From Bradyrhizobium manausense (GTDB lineage: Bacteria; Pseudomonadota; Alphaproteobacteria; Rhizobiales; Xanthobacteraceae), in NCBI RefSeq assembly GCF_018130615.1, contig NZ_JAFCKB010000011.1, forward strand, positions 62,001 through 126,000: a stretch of 64,000 nucleotides of DNA, read 5' to 3'. This document shows, one piece after another, positions 7,819-16,308 of the stretch (positions are counted from its first letter, which is position 1; each line of letters begins with the position of its first letter). A model generated the notes under the pieces. The model made no database searches. It worked only from the letters and a program-made list of their open reading frames with translations, and was not told the DNA's origin. Made by a program: the position numbers and the translations under genes.

Positions 7819-9195
7819 ATGACAAAGACGCTCGCTGAGGCTCAGATCACGACTGCCAAGGCGCGCTCGAAACTGGAGCTTGGTGTACATTGGCGCCGCC
7901 TCGATGCCGAGGCGCATCTTGGCTATCGCAAGGGCAAGCGGAGCGGCATTTGGTTCGTGCGCTGGCGCAATCACCATGATGGAGCCAACTACAAGCAGGC
8001 GCCGGTCGGCATCGCCAACGACGTCAACGACAAACTTGCCGAAGGCACGCTGACTTTCGAGCAGGCGGTGACACAAGCGCGGGAACATGTCACCCGTTCC
8101 AGAACAGAAGCGGCGGCACAAGCCGCCGGACCGGCCCCCACCGTGCGGACGGCTGTAGAGACATATATCAGGGAACGTAATGCCCGTGACAGCCGAAGGA
8201 CCGGTCGCGAGGTTCGATCCGATGCTGGTCACCGCTTGCGGCGTTACGTTCTTGGTCAAGAGGAACGTGGTAGCCAGGAAGCCATTGAGGCCACCCCGCT
8301 CGCCGCAGTGCATCTGCACGCGCTACGGGAAGATGATCTTTTGACGTGGCGCGAGGACCTTCCTGTAGAGTTGAAGGCCACGACAAAACAGCGGCTCATA
8401 AATGACCTGAAGGCTGGGCTGAATGCAGCGTGGCCTCGCCTGTCGGCAGAGCAAAAGAAGCTGAACCCAACATTCCCTTCGATTGTGAAAGACGGGTTTA
8501 AAGCTGAGCGCATCGATGATGATGATGACACATCAGTCGCCCGAGACAACCAAGTCCTTACGGATGCGCAAATAAGCACCCTACTTCGAGCCGCGCGCGA
8601 GATCGACGACGAGCAGGGATTTGAAGGCGACCTACATCGCATTGTCGTGTGCCTTGCAGCCACGGGCGCCCGATTTGCGCAGGCAAGACGGATGCGCGTC
8701 AGTGATGCACAACGGGAAGAGCAGCGCTTGATGGTACCAGGTTCCTACAAGGGTCGTGGTGGCAACGGTGGCTCCGTTCCAGTTCCGGTGGGCGAAGATG
8801 TCATCGAAGTCCTCTTGCCAGCCATGTTAGATCGCCCAAAAGAGGCGCCGTTGTTCGAGCGATGGAGCTACGAGCAGGAGGCCGGCAGCATCGTTTGGAG
8901 AAAGTCAGAACGCGGTCCTTGGAAGACGGCAGAACTTACACGTCCGTGGCACGCCATCCGCGATCGCGCAGCGCTACCAGAAGCCATTCCTTATGCGTTG
9001 AGACATTCCAGCATCGTTCGCGGTTTACGAAACCGACTCCCTATTCAACACGTTGCTAAGCTACACAACACTTCCGTGAAAATGATCGAGCGGCATTACG
9101 CGAAATATATCTCAACAGCCTTGGAAGATCTCGCTCGGGCGGCAGTTGTGCCCCTCGTCCCGCGGCACGGCGAAAATTCGGTTGGGTACGGATGA
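7819..9195 (+). CDS. Tyrosine-type site-specific integrase
   Basis: This 458-residue phage/island-type recombinase has its catalytic domain at about residues 250-440. Visible elements are the first Arg region ATGARFAQARRMRVSD, the second box YALRHSSIVRGL (Arg-His with a shifted HxxR), and the nucleophile in MIERHYAKY (Tyr about 427). The N-terminal half would hold the SAM-like core- and arm-binding domains. It points away from the tRNA-Glu fragment and would catalyse integration at that site. It could be the only remaining mobility gene of a decayed island, since no second attachment site was found in the window. Confidence 0.88.
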   Translation: MTKTLAEAQITTAKARSKLELGVHWRRLDAEAHLGYRKGKRSGIWFVRWRNHHDGANYKQAPVGIANDVNDKLAEGTLTFEQAVTQAREHVTRSRTEAAAQAAGPAPTVRTAVETYIRERNARDSRRTGREVRSDAGHRLRRYVLGQEERGSQEAIEATPLAAVHLHALREDDLLTWREDLPVELKATTKQRLINDLKAGLNAAWPRLSAEQKKLNPTFPSIVKDGFKAERIDDDDDTSVARDNQVLTDAQISTLLRAAREIDDEQGFEGDLHRIVVCLAATGARFAQARRMRVSDAQREEQRLMVPGSYKGRGGNGGSVPVPVGEDVIEVLLPAMLDRPKEAPLFERWSYEQEAGSIVWRKSERGPWKTAELTRPWHAIRDRAALPEAIPYALRHSSIVRGLRNRLPIQHVAKLHNTSVKMIERHYAKYISTALEDLARAAVVPLVPRHGENSVGYG

Positions 9196-9329
9196 CCAAT
9201 AGGACGCGCTTGCCAGCGAACGCGTACGGCCTTTCCGGGCTGAGACGACAACCAAGTTGAGGGCCAATTCACGATCGATACGGTAAGCCGTGTCATCGTC
9301 AGCTTCCGCACCTGCTTACCTGACTGTCA

Positions 9330-9560
9330 TCAGGAGCCGTGAACCTGTCCAGGGTCGATTGGTATCGCATTGATACCAACCAGAGCCAATAGAGATTGCA
9401 CATTGACTAGACGACGGCGCCCGACCGTCGTCGTGGTAACTCGACCATCCCCGATGAGTTCATAGATTTTGGTCCGTCCGAGACCCGTCGCTTCACAGGC
9501 CTCCGCAACAGTGCAGGTCAACCGCTGCGCAAAAGGGAGACGACCTAGATGGTTGGACAT
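9330..9560 (-). CDS. Excisionase-type helix-turn-helix protein
   Basis: This 76-residue protein has a MerR/excisionase-like HTH: TVAEACEATGLGRTKIYELI, then the wing VTTTTVGRRRLVNV. This is the common layout of small recombination-directionality or DNA-binding proteins (HTH_17). A longer frame starts at 9629, but MSNHLGRLPF at 9560 gives a compact domain. It lies convergent to the integrase, as often in integrative elements, so it may control excision. Confidence 0.7.
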   Translation of the reverse strand: MSNHLGRLPFAQRLTCTVAEACEATGLGRTKIYELIGDGRVTTTTVGRRRLVNVQSLLALVGINAIPIDPGQVHGS

Positions 9561-9864
9561 CGGTATATCTGCGGCCGCACTACGTTCAACTTGGAAACTA
9601 CTTTCGAAGCCCTGACCACGCCGTATCAAGATCCGCCTCCTCCATAATCGAAGGAGCTACCCTGAGGCGCGCCGCATTGCACGTCAATGGAAGCAAAGGA
9701 GCAGAAGGGAGGGCCTTAGCGAACGTTAGAGAGTGTCAGAAAAGACCAGGTTACGAAAGACAACGCAGAATTTTTCGTAACTAGTGTTGGCAAGGATCGA
9801 TGCTGCGACAGTTGCAACACCCAGTTCTTGGCATTGCTTGAGCGAACATTGCTGAAGCTGCAGC
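9561..9864. other. Intergenic stretch without a convincing gene
   Basis: About 300 bp between the HTH gene and the methyltransferase. Short frames exist on both strands but none has a ribosome site with family-like sequence. No hairpin or repeat was recognised. Confidence 0.4.
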
Positions 9865-10695
9865 TCAGCCCGGGGCCAAAGCCGTTCCGACGTAAGCTTC
9901 CTGCGGGAAGGAAAATACACCGCCTGCCAGCATCGCTGGATCGGACGTGTCCGCGACTTCCGATGCGACCCTGTCGATCAGCGCCTGCCGTTCGGACTCC
10001 GGACGGCCGTCGAGCAGCCCCGCCATCGGCGTCGCAAGAAGCTGAAAGCGCACGTAATCGAGGACGGACGGAAAAGCGATCCCCTGGACGACGGTGTCGA
10101 CACGCACGCTCTCGAACGCGGCGTTGAAAAGAAGCTCCTCTAACTCGCCAGGGGCGCCGAATGAATGCTCCCCGCGTTTGATCAGGGAAGCGTCGCTTCC
10201 GAGGACGCGGTCGAGCGCCTCGACGAACGCGTGGGCGCCAGGAGTTCTTTCGATCGGGCTATAAACGCTCACCGCCAGGCGCCCGCCCGGCAACAGCACA
10301 CGACGCATCTCGCGTAGAGCCATCCCTTGATCGGGGAAAAACTGCAGACCCAGTTGGCAAAGCACGACGTCGAAAGTGACCGCCGCGAACGGCAGATCCA
10401 GGGCGCTTCCGTCGATGAACTCGATCGCCCCATCGCCGCCGGATGCCTTGCGCGCGACGGACAGCATGCCTTGGTTCAGGTCGAGGCCGGTGACGTGGCC
10501 GGACCCGGTCCGGAGGCTCGCGAGGCGGGCCACGATCCCCGTTCCGCAAGCGACGTCGAGGACCTTTTCCTCGGGCCGGATCCCGGCGCGTTCCACAAGG
10601 TCAGCCGCCCATTTGGCGGTGATCGCAGGCACAAGATAGCGCTCGTAGAGCTCCGGCGCGCTACCGTCGAGTTGCCAATGGGAAAGACCAGACAC
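9865..10695 (-). CDS. Class I SAM-dependent methyltransferase
   Basis: This 276-residue protein has the SAM-binding motif I VLDVACGTGIVARLA (about residues 43-57), motif II GLDLNQGML with its acidic residue, and the later LCQLGLQFFPDQ stretch typical of UbiE/methyltransf_11-like enzymes. It begins at GTG with GGAGGA 5 bp upstream. The substrate is unknown. There are no co-directional partners, so it is probably a single gene. Confidence 0.82.
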   Translation of the reverse strand: MSGLSHWQLDGSAPELYERYLVPAITAKWAADLVERAGIRPEEKVLDVACGTGIVARLASLRTGSGHVTGLDLNQGMLSVARKASGGDGAIEFIDGSALDLPFAAVTFDVVLCQLGLQFFPDQGMALREMRRVLLPGGRLAVSVYSPIERTPGAHAFVEALDRVLGSDASLIKRGEHSFGAPGELEELLFNAAFESVRVDTVVQGIAFPSVLDYVRFQLLATPMAGLLDGRPESERQALIDRVASEVADTSDPAMLAGGVFSFPQEAYVGTALAPG

Positions 10696-11214
10696 CGTCT
10701 CCTCCAGCTGCTATCCGCTTCAGTATAGCACACCGCAATTACGATCTCAGTCCGCGCGTAGCCGGCTGGTCCGGGCCGGGAAACGTCGTAGACGTCGAAA
10801 CCATTTTTCGAAGCCGCGACACATTCCTGAAACCGAACAGGATCGAGCTGCTGCCATTGGACCAGATGGGGATGTGGTCATGCGGAGACATTCATCGAAA
10901 CCCTTTACCGCGATTATTGCCTGGCCCGGCTGCAGGAGATGCGGAAGCTTGAGATCTCGCACTGACCCATAAGTGATACTCAAAGATATCCGATCGCGTT
11001 CGCCGTACTGTCGGCCTTCGCGATCGCCATCGCGGTCTGGGCCGCCATGGGGCAACCGCCCGCGAATCATCCGAATAACCCGGCTCTCGCCTCGTGCTGA
11101 ATCAATCAGACGGTTCCCTCTGGCTCAGGAACCGGCCGTCGTTTTCAACCGTTCGGTCAATGCTCATCGGTCTTGGTACCCGTCTGGAACGGGTACGCAA
11201 TCTTTTTGTTCGAC
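10696..11214. other. Intergenic stretch with possible coding remnants
   Basis: No complete gene was found. One plus-strand segment (about 10900-10966) reads FIETLYRDYCLARLQEMRKL before a stop. Another (about 10985-11100) reads FAVLSAFAIAIAVWAAM, a membrane-like helix, before a stop. Neither has a start codon with a ribosome site, so they look like tails of lost small genes. Confidence 0.3.
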
Positions 11215-11613
11215 ATGAGCGACAAACCGGTTCGGAAAGAGCAAGCAGTGAGCGTACTTCTCGTCGAGGACGACCCCCTGATCCGCGAATTCGTGGTCGA
11301 AGCTCTGCGTGAGGCAGGGTACCACGTGATCCACGCAAGCACCGGCGAGGAGGCGCTCGCCTGGTGCAAACGCCACGTCGCCGACGTGCTGGTCACCGAT
11401 GTGAGGCTACCTGGACCGCTCGATGGATGGCAGATCGCGGAACGCTACAGAGAGGAGGATCCTGGGCTGCCCGTCATCTACGCCACCGGCTTCTCGCCCA
11501 GCACTCCACGCCCGGTCCCCGGTAGCCGCATCGTGAAGAAGCCCTTCCATCCGGACGAGATCGTCCGGACGATCAAGGAGCTCGACGAAAAGAAGGGCGC
11601 ACCGCCTGATTGA
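11215..11613 (+). CDS. Single-domain response regulator (receiver)
   Basis: This 132-residue CheY-like receiver has the acidic pair D19-D20 (VEDD), phospho-acceptor D62 (VTDVRLPG), the switch Thr/Ser region YATGFS and the conserved Lys in IVKKPF (about 108-109). There is no output domain, so it would act through protein contacts. ATG at 11215 is chosen to fit the domain, though no clear ribosome site is seen; a TTG at 11173 lengthens the frame. No kinase lies next to it. Confidence 0.85.
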   Translation: MSDKPVRKEQAVSVLLVEDDPLIREFVVEALREAGYHVIHASTGEEALAWCKRHVADVLVTDVRLPGPLDGWQIAERYREEDPGLPVIYATGFSPSTPRPVPGSRIVKKPFHPDEIVRTIKELDEKKGAPPD

Positions 11614-11774
11614 TCGGTACTCGCGGTCGTTTGCGCCGCGCGCGGCTCTCCGGCCGACCAGATTCAAACCGCGCACAGGAACCATAGCTCCTTACCAGCT
11701 CATAACCCGCTAGCCCCCGGAGCTGGGGCCTTTCTCCCAAGCAGAGCTTCTGTGAACTTCCCCGGCGCCGAGTG

Positions 11775-11945
11775 CTATTCGTCCACGCCCGCAGCGGCGG
11801 AATTCTGGGCGCCAAGCAGCTTGAGCGCAGTCTCGATCTTCGCGAGCAGCGCCTGGATTTCGGCGCGCTCGTTCGGACCCGGATCGGTGCCGAGGCGCGC
11901 GAGCAACTGCTCCTTCTGTGTCAGGAGCTTCGCAACAGCAGGCAT
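11775..11945 (-). CDS. Small helical hypothetical protein
   Basis: This is a 56-residue protein, MPAVAKLLTQ..., with two predicted helices rich in Leu, Lys, Glu and Gln (KEQLLARLG...ERAEIQALLAKIETALKLLG), suggesting a short coiled coil. GGCGGAG lies about 6 bp before the ATG at 11945. A strong hairpin separates it from the gene upstream on the same strand. No function is recognised. Confidence 0.55.
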   Translation of the reverse strand: MPAVAKLLTQKEQLLARLGTDPGPNERAEIQALLAKIETALKLLGAQNSAAAGVDE

Positions 11946-11976
11946 GTCATCTCCGCCGAAATGGAGCAGAACGTCG

Positions 11977-12005
11977 AAGGGGGCCGCTCTGAGAGCGGCC
12001 CCCTT
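11977..12005 (-). terminator. Strong 13-bp hairpin terminator
   Basis: A perfect 13-bp inverted repeat (AAGGGGGCCGCTC / GAGCGGCCCCCTT) with a TGA loop lies 5 bp after the stop of the secreted Tyr/Gly-rich gene. Only a short T stretch (TTCGACG) follows on the minus strand, so termination efficiency is uncertain. Confidence 0.6.
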
Positions 12006-12010
12006 CTGGT

Positions 12011-12331
12011 TCACCAGCTTCGGGTGCCGAAGCTGAAACCGATGCTCGGCCCGCCGCCGTAGTAGCCGTAGCCGCGATCGTAGTAGCCGGGGCCGCCGTA
12101 GTAGCCGTAGCTGCGGCGCACCACGTAGGCGTCGTCGTCGCCGTAGTAGCGTTGGACGTAGCGCGGGCCGCGGGTCCGGAAGCAGCGGCCGTACTCGTCG
12201 CAGACGAGCCGGACCTGCTCCGTTCCGGAGGAGACCTCGGTCGACCCCGGGGAGGTCGGGTTGAGCGGGGCGGCAATCGCAGCCGATCCCAGAAGGGAGG
12301 CGGCGAACAGTCCCAGTGCGATGGTCTTCAT
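12011..12331 (-). CDS. Secreted Tyr/Gly-rich small protein
   Basis: This 106-residue protein begins with a clear signal peptide (MKTIALGLFAASLLGS, cut near AIAAP). The mature part has VRLVCDEYGRCFRTRG, a Cys pair that may form a disulfide, then a Tyr-Gly-rich tail (YGYYGG repeats). AGGAGAA stands before the ATG. It fits a class of small extracytoplasmic proteins common in Bradyrhizobium; its role is unknown. Confidence 0.7.
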   Translation of the reverse strand: MKTIALGLFAASLLGSAAIAAPLNPTSPGSTEVSSGTEQVRLVCDEYGRCFRTRGPRYVQRYYGDDDAYVVRRSYGYYGGPGYYDRGYGYYGGGPSIGFSFGTRSW

Positions 12332-12355
12332 GAATGTTCTCCTTCCTTGGCGAGA

Positions 12356-13465
12356 TCAGTCGATCTCTTCGATGACACGGCGCTCATGAGGTTCGACGAT
12401 GTAGGTGCGGCTGTCCCGGTTGATGTACCGGTATTCGCGCAGGGTTGGAGCATCCCGATAGACCTCTTCCGGAAACGCCTCTACCTCGACGCCTTCGGGC
12501 ACACGTTCGCCGGTCCTGATTTCGGTTCGGGCCGTACTGCCCGTTGTGCGAGTCTCGCGCTCGACAGGCCGCGCCTTGGCATGCTTGCGGATCACCTCGC
12601 GGTCGCGATCGCTGAAGGTGACCTTGCGCTGCTCAGTGCGCGCGGGCGCCGAAGCGGTCGAGCGGCCGGAGTAAGGCAGGACCGTCACGATCTTGTAGCT
12701 GGACGGCTCCACGATCACGATCTCGTCCTTCACCAGCACGAAGTCGTAACCCCTATACTGCGGTACGATCTCCGCGACCTCGGCCGGCAGCGGCTGCATG
12801 GGGACGTCCCGCGGCACGACGGTGCCCACCGAAAGCGAGAAGTTCACGTTCGTGAGCGGCTGCACGTTCAGGTGCGAGATCGACGAGCTGATGCGGGTCC
12901 GCTGCTGATCGTTGATGTTCACCGACGCGTTCACGTTGGTGTTCGACGAACGATCGGCAGTGTTCTGCCGGTCGTTCGGTTGCTGCGCCGTGTTGGTCGA
13001 ACCGCTGCCGGTCGGGGACTGCGCCTGGTTCGTTCCCGAAGCGGGCGGATTGGCACTCTGCGTCTGATTGTTCGTGTTCGACGGAGAGTTGGTCTGCGCC
13101 TGGTTGGAAGGCGCGGTGGTCTGGTTGGACGGCTGAGTGGTCTGGGCCTGGTTGGTCGAGTTGTTCGACGTCGGCGCCTGCGTGGTATTGGTGCTTGTAC
13201 CGGAATTGGACGGCTGGGTCGCGGCGTTCTGACCGGTCGAGGAAGGCTGCTGCGTCTGGGCCGAATTCGTCGAAGGATTCGTGGCCTGGCCGGACGAGCT
13301 GGACGGCTGGGTCGTCGATGATGAGGACGGTGGCGTCGTGGACGTGGAATCCTGCCGCTGCGCCGTCGGCGGATTCGCGCTCGAAGTGCCGGGCGACGAC
13401 TGTGCAAACGCCGAAGTCGCGATCGCGACCGCAGCGGTCGTGGCCAAGAATAAACGCTTGTTCAT
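12356..13465 (-). CDS. DUF1236 protein with two domains and a low-complexity linker
   Basis: This 369-residue exported protein begins with MNKRLFLATTAAVAIATSAFAQ as signal peptide. Residues of about 25-165 are very rich in Ser, Thr, Asn, Gln and Pro (runs such as SSTTQPSSSSGQ, NTNNQTQ). Two DUF1236-like units follow: one around VPRDVPMQPLPAEV...VLVKDEIVIVEP, the second around VPEGVEVEAFPEEV...YIVEPHERRVIEEID. AGGAGG lies 7 bp before the ATG at 13465. DUF1236 proteins are periplasmic or surface proteins of unknown function in rhizobia. The long disordered region suggests a surface or wall-spanning arrangement. Confidence 0.8.
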   Translation of the reverse strand: MNKRLFLATTAAVAIATSAFAQSSPGTSSANPPTAQRQDSTSTTPPSSSSTTQPSSSSGQATNPSTNSAQTQQPSSTGQNAATQPSNSGTSTNTTQAPTSNNSTNQAQTTQPSNQTTAPSNQAQTNSPSNTNNQTQSANPPASGTNQAQSPTGSGSTNTAQQPNDRQNTADRSSNTNVNASVNINDQQRTRISSSISHLNVQPLTNVNFSLSVGTVVPRDVPMQPLPAEVAEIVPQYRGYDFVLVKDEIVIVEPSSYKIVTVLPYSGRSTASAPARTEQRKVTFSDRDREVIRKHAKARPVERETRTTGSTARTEIRTGERVPEGVEVEAFPEEVYRDAPTLREYRYINRDSRTYIVEPHERRVIEEID

Positions 13466-13691
13466 CTGATACCTCCTAATGAGATTGCCGATAACACTCG
13501 GAGGCATGACGAGTTCCTGATCGGGTAAACTAGGCAGACCACGTTCTCACGCACGGAGACCTATCGCGGCAATGTCCGTTATTGGCGCGATCGCGCAGAG
13601 GCGCGCGTGATTCCAAGCTTTCGGGAACAAACGGAACTTCCAACTGTGCTTGCCGTTGCCCGTGACTACTTACGAGCCACTGGAGGAGGAC

Positions 13692-13922
13692 ATGATGAAG
13701 AAGCTGATCCTGTGCGGCGCGCTCGCCGCTTTCGCACTCGGCACACAGGCCGCCAGCGCCGCCGAGTTCTATATCGTCCGCGACGCGACCACCAAGAAGT
13801 GCACCGTCGTCGACAGCAAGCCGACGACGACCACCACTACCGTCGTGGGCAATGGCATGTACAAGACCAAGACCGAAGCCGAGTCCGCCGTGAAGACCAC
13901 TAAGATCTGCACCGAGCAGTAA
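13692..13922 (+). CDS. Small secreted hypothetical protein
   Basis: This 76-residue protein has a signal peptide (MMKKLILCGALAAFALG...ASA). The mature part EFYIVRDATTKKCTVV...TEAESAVKTTKICTEQ has two Cys and a Thr-rich stretch. GGAGGA precedes the double ATG. A GU-containing terminator hairpin follows. The type is frequent in Bradyrhizobium, function unknown. Confidence 0.7.
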   Translation: MMKKLILCGALAAFALGTQAASAAEFYIVRDATTKKCTVVDSKPTTTTTTVVGNGMYKTKTEAESAVKTTKICTEQ

Positions 13923-13939
13923 TCGCTCGGCGGTCGAAC

Positions 13940-13967
13940 GGCTCGTCCGGTACGCCGGGCGGGCCGC
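13940..13967 (+). terminator. Terminator after the small secreted protein gene
   Basis: A 12-bp stem with two G-U pairs (CGGCTCGTCCGG / CCGGGCGGGCCG), a TACG tetraloop and a following CTTTCGTTT lies 17 bp after the stop. Confidence 0.6.
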
Positions 13968-14007
13968 TTTCGTTTCAGCTATCCACAACCGATTTCTTAA
14001 ACCGGCA

Positions 14008-15036
14008 TTACCTGCGAGCGATCAGTTCACGATACCGGCCTTCATACTCCCGCGCCATCCGGGTCGCGACGAAGCGTTCCTCGAACCGGGCGCGGACGGT
14101 TCCTCTGTCGAGACGACCGAGCTTGTTCACAGCCGCGATCGCCTCTTCGGCGTTCTCGACGATGAAGCCGGTGACGCCGTCCTCCAACACTTCCGGCACC
14201 GAGCCGGAGCGATAGGCGATGACAGGCGTTCCGCAGGCCATCGCTTCGATCATTACGAGACCGAACGGCTCGGGCCAGCTGATGGGAAACAGCAAGGCCG
14301 CGGCCCCGGCGAGGAACGGCTGCTTCCGCGCCTCATCGACTTCGCCGACGAGCTGGATCTTATCGCCATCAATGCTCGGTTCGAGCGTTTTTTTGAAGTA
14401 CGCCGTCTCCGCACGAGGTATCTTGGCGGCGATGCGCAGCGGCATTCGCGCAGCGCTTGCGATCCGCATCGCGTCTTCCGGGCCCTTGTCGGCCGTCAGT
14501 CGCCCCAGAAATGCCAGGTACGATCCGGGTTCATGGGACGGCCGAAGGAGATCCTTCGGCAGACCGTGCTGTATCGTCGCGATCCAGTTCGCGTCTGGAA
14601 GCGGCCGGCGCTGATTGTCGGAGATCGAGACGAAGGGCGCTTTCGGAAAGGCTCCGATGACGTCGGGAAGCCCGGGAAGGTCCAGACGGCCATGCATCGT
14701 CGTGAGATACGGGATGCCCGTCCGGCTCAACACGGGAAGAGGTAGCCAGTCCACGTGAGAGTGGATCAGGTCGAAGCCGGCGGCGTGTTCGGCAATCGCT
14801 TCCATAAGCATCGCGCAGGCGGCGTTGGGATCCGCACCCCTCCGCCCCAGTCGCAGAGCGCGGGGCCACACCGTGTGAAGCTTTGCCTTCGTGCTCGAAT
14901 CGCCGCTGGCAAACAAGGTGACGTCGTGTCCGAGCTCGACCAGCTCGTCCACCAGCCATGCGATCACGCGCTCTGTCCCGCCGTAGAGTCTCGGCGGGAC
15001 GCTTTCGGCCAGGGGAGCGAGCTGCGCGATCCGCAT
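14008..15036 (-). CDS. Family 4 glycosyltransferase
   Basis: This 342-residue GT-B glycosyltransferase opens with MRIAQLAPLAESVPPRLYGG, the usual start of GT4 enzymes with the acceptor-site Gly loop. It carries FLGRLTADKGPEDA in the middle and the donor-binding EX7E motif EPFGLVMIE (E256, E264) followed by MACGTPVIA. It would transfer a sugar from a nucleotide sugar to an acceptor in the cytoplasm. The upstream stop is only 3 bp away, so it is the last gene of a small operon with two tiny proteins. Confidence 0.88.
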   Translation of the reverse strand: MRIAQLAPLAESVPPRLYGGTERVIAWLVDELVELGHDVTLFASGDSSTKAKLHTVWPRALRLGRRGADPNAACAMLMEAIAEHAAGFDLIHSHVDWLPLPVLSRTGIPYLTTMHGRLDLPGLPDVIGAFPKAPFVSISDNQRRPLPDANWIATIQHGLPKDLLRPSHEPGSYLAFLGRLTADKGPEDAMRIASAARMPLRIAAKIPRAETAYFKKTLEPSIDGDKIQLVGEVDEARKQPFLAGAAALLFPISWPEPFGLVMIEAMACGTPVIAYRSGSVPEVLEDGVTGFIVENAEEAIAAVNKLGRLDRGTVRARFEERFVATRMAREYEGRYRELIARR

Positions 15037-15039
15037 CGG

Positions 15040-15174
15040 CTAGGCTCCCAGAACGCATCGCATGATCACCACCACAACGGCCGAAAGCAGGAACGAAATC
15101 GCGAGCAGCGTCCAACCGGGCTGGGTGCTTCCGCGGGTCACCCGTGCGACGAGCATCTTCAGGCCCCTCAGCAT
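15040..15174 (-). CDS. Tiny tail-anchored membrane protein
   Basis: This 44-residue protein has a basic N-terminus (MLRGLKMLVARVTRG) and one hydrophobic helix at the C-terminus (TLLAISFLLSAVVVVIM). Its ATG overlaps the stop of the preceding gene (AATGCTGA), which supports translation by coupling, and AGAGGA lies just upstream. A longer frame upstream is the shadow of that neighbour. Confidence 0.5.
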   Translation of the reverse strand: MLRGLKMLVARVTRGSTQPGWTLLAISFLLSAVVVVIMRCVLGA

Positions 15175-15374
15175 TCCTCTTCGGGAAGCCGGTCGAGATA
15201 AGCTACGCCGAAGCTGGCGAGTTCTTCGGAATCGCTTCGTCGCTCTTCCCATCTCCTCTGCAGGTGACGCTGCAGCAGGCAGCGCCGGTCATCTCCTGAA
15301 TCGACGTCGGGGTGCCGCGAGCGATAAACCGTCCACGCGGTCTCCGCGGCCATTTTCAACACATCGTCGACCAT
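15168..15374 (-). CDS. Small hypothetical protein
   Basis: This is a 68-residue protein, MVDDVLKMAAETAW..., mostly helical and charged, ending SFGVAYLDRLPEEEC. It is coupled to the next small membrane gene by a 7-bp overlap and stands in an operon leading to the GT4 glycosyltransferase. No domain is recognised. Confidence 0.5.
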   Translation of the reverse strand: MVDDVLKMAAETAWTVYRSRHPDVDSGDDRRCLLQRHLQRRWEERRSDSEELASFGVAYLDRLPEEEC

Positions 15375-15464
15375 CTTCGCGCTCCGGCGACCGCATCCAG
15401 TCGATGCCAACTCGACGCGTGCGCGAAGGTTTCCTGTTTTTCCCGATCATAGACGAAGGCCATA

Positions 15465-15869
15465 TCAAGACGCCTTCGCACGCGCTCGCCCGCGCGCCGC
15501 CCGTCGGCGCTGCAGGCGCCGGCTTCGGGCAGCGCGCGTGGAGGCAAGAAGTCTCGGCGCGGGCTCTGCGGCCGCGGGGCGCTCGACGACGATCTCGGGT
15601 TCCGCTTGCGACTCGGAAGGCCTGGCTTCCATGAAGTCGAGCACCGTCCGGCCCTTCTCGGTGATCCGCCATCCGCCATTCAGGCGTTCGACCAGCGCCT
15701 GCGAGAAGATGTCGAGATCGGGGACGCGTGCGGCGAGACGCTTCGTTCGCTCGACCCAATCGCGACCGCTGGTGGCCAGGATGGCCATGTCGCGCTTGAG
15801 GTCCGCCATGACGGCGAAGCCATCGGGATAGCTCACTAGGATCTTGAGCACCGTGACCTGGAAGTTCAC
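15465..15869 (-). CDS. Hypothetical protein with winged-helix-like region
   Basis: This 134-residue protein's first 85 residues (VTVLKILVSYPDGFAVMADL...NGGWRITEKGRTVLDFME) look like a small winged-helix unit of the kind found in restriction-type or MarR-like domains. The C-terminal 45 residues are Arg/Ala-rich and probably bind nucleic acid or are disordered. It lies 90 bp upstream of the small operon and may be part of it. Confidence 0.55.
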   Translation of the reverse strand: MNFQVTVLKILVSYPDGFAVMADLKRDMAILATSGRDWVERTKRLAARVPDLDIFSQALVERLNGGWRITEKGRTVLDFMEARPSESQAEPEIVVERPAAAEPAPRLLASTRAARSRRLQRRRAARGRARAKAS

Positions 15870-16308
15870 GCCCCATCCCCCCTATTTATCGCCGCGTCAC
15901 CGAACCGTCGTGAAGCGCCTCGCAACCGACCTTCTTCAGATTCTCCGGCGCGACGTTGCCCTTGGTTGCAGCTTCCAGAATCCTCGAGCGACTTGCGCGC
16001 GAGCACCGGTTTCCAAGCGCGAGATGTCGGCGCGGTCATCGTGGATTACGGCGCGCGGAAGCGCGGTCGTAGCCGGATCGAACATGGCCCCCGAAAGGCG
16101 ACTAGCGCAGAAATTCAGCCGGCGCATTCAAGATTGTTAAGGCCGCAACGTCACGCAGCTTGTCTCGTACCGCCGGGGACTGGCTACGGCAACCACGGCG
16201 GAGCCTATCCGGTCGTTTGGCATCGCTGGCATCGTCACCATTGGTTGAAACCAGTCGATCCGCGCAACGGAGGCCGCGCGCTGGAAGGCGCGGCCTTTTT
16301 CTTTACCC
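15870..16308. other. Intergenic region ending in a plus-strand terminator
   Basis: About 440 bp without a convincing gene. A plus-strand frame near 16180-16260 reads GYGNHGGAYPVVWHRWHRHH, like the Gly/His-rich tails of small secreted proteins, but has no proper start. At 16271-16303 a 9-bp stem (AGGCCGCGC / GCGCGGCCT) followed by TTTTTCTTT is a good rho-independent terminator for plus-strand transcription, which suggests that a gene was once complete here. Confidence 0.45.
16271..16303 (+). terminator. Orphan rho-independent terminator
   Basis: A 9-bp GC-rich stem, 8-nt loop and T-rich tail point in the plus direction, but no intact plus-strand gene ends upstream. Confidence 0.65.

Noticed and set aside
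12152-13321. 389-residue plus-strand ORF
   Set aside because: Antisense of the DUF1236 low-complexity gene; composed of Arg/Gly/Leu repeats with no start signal.
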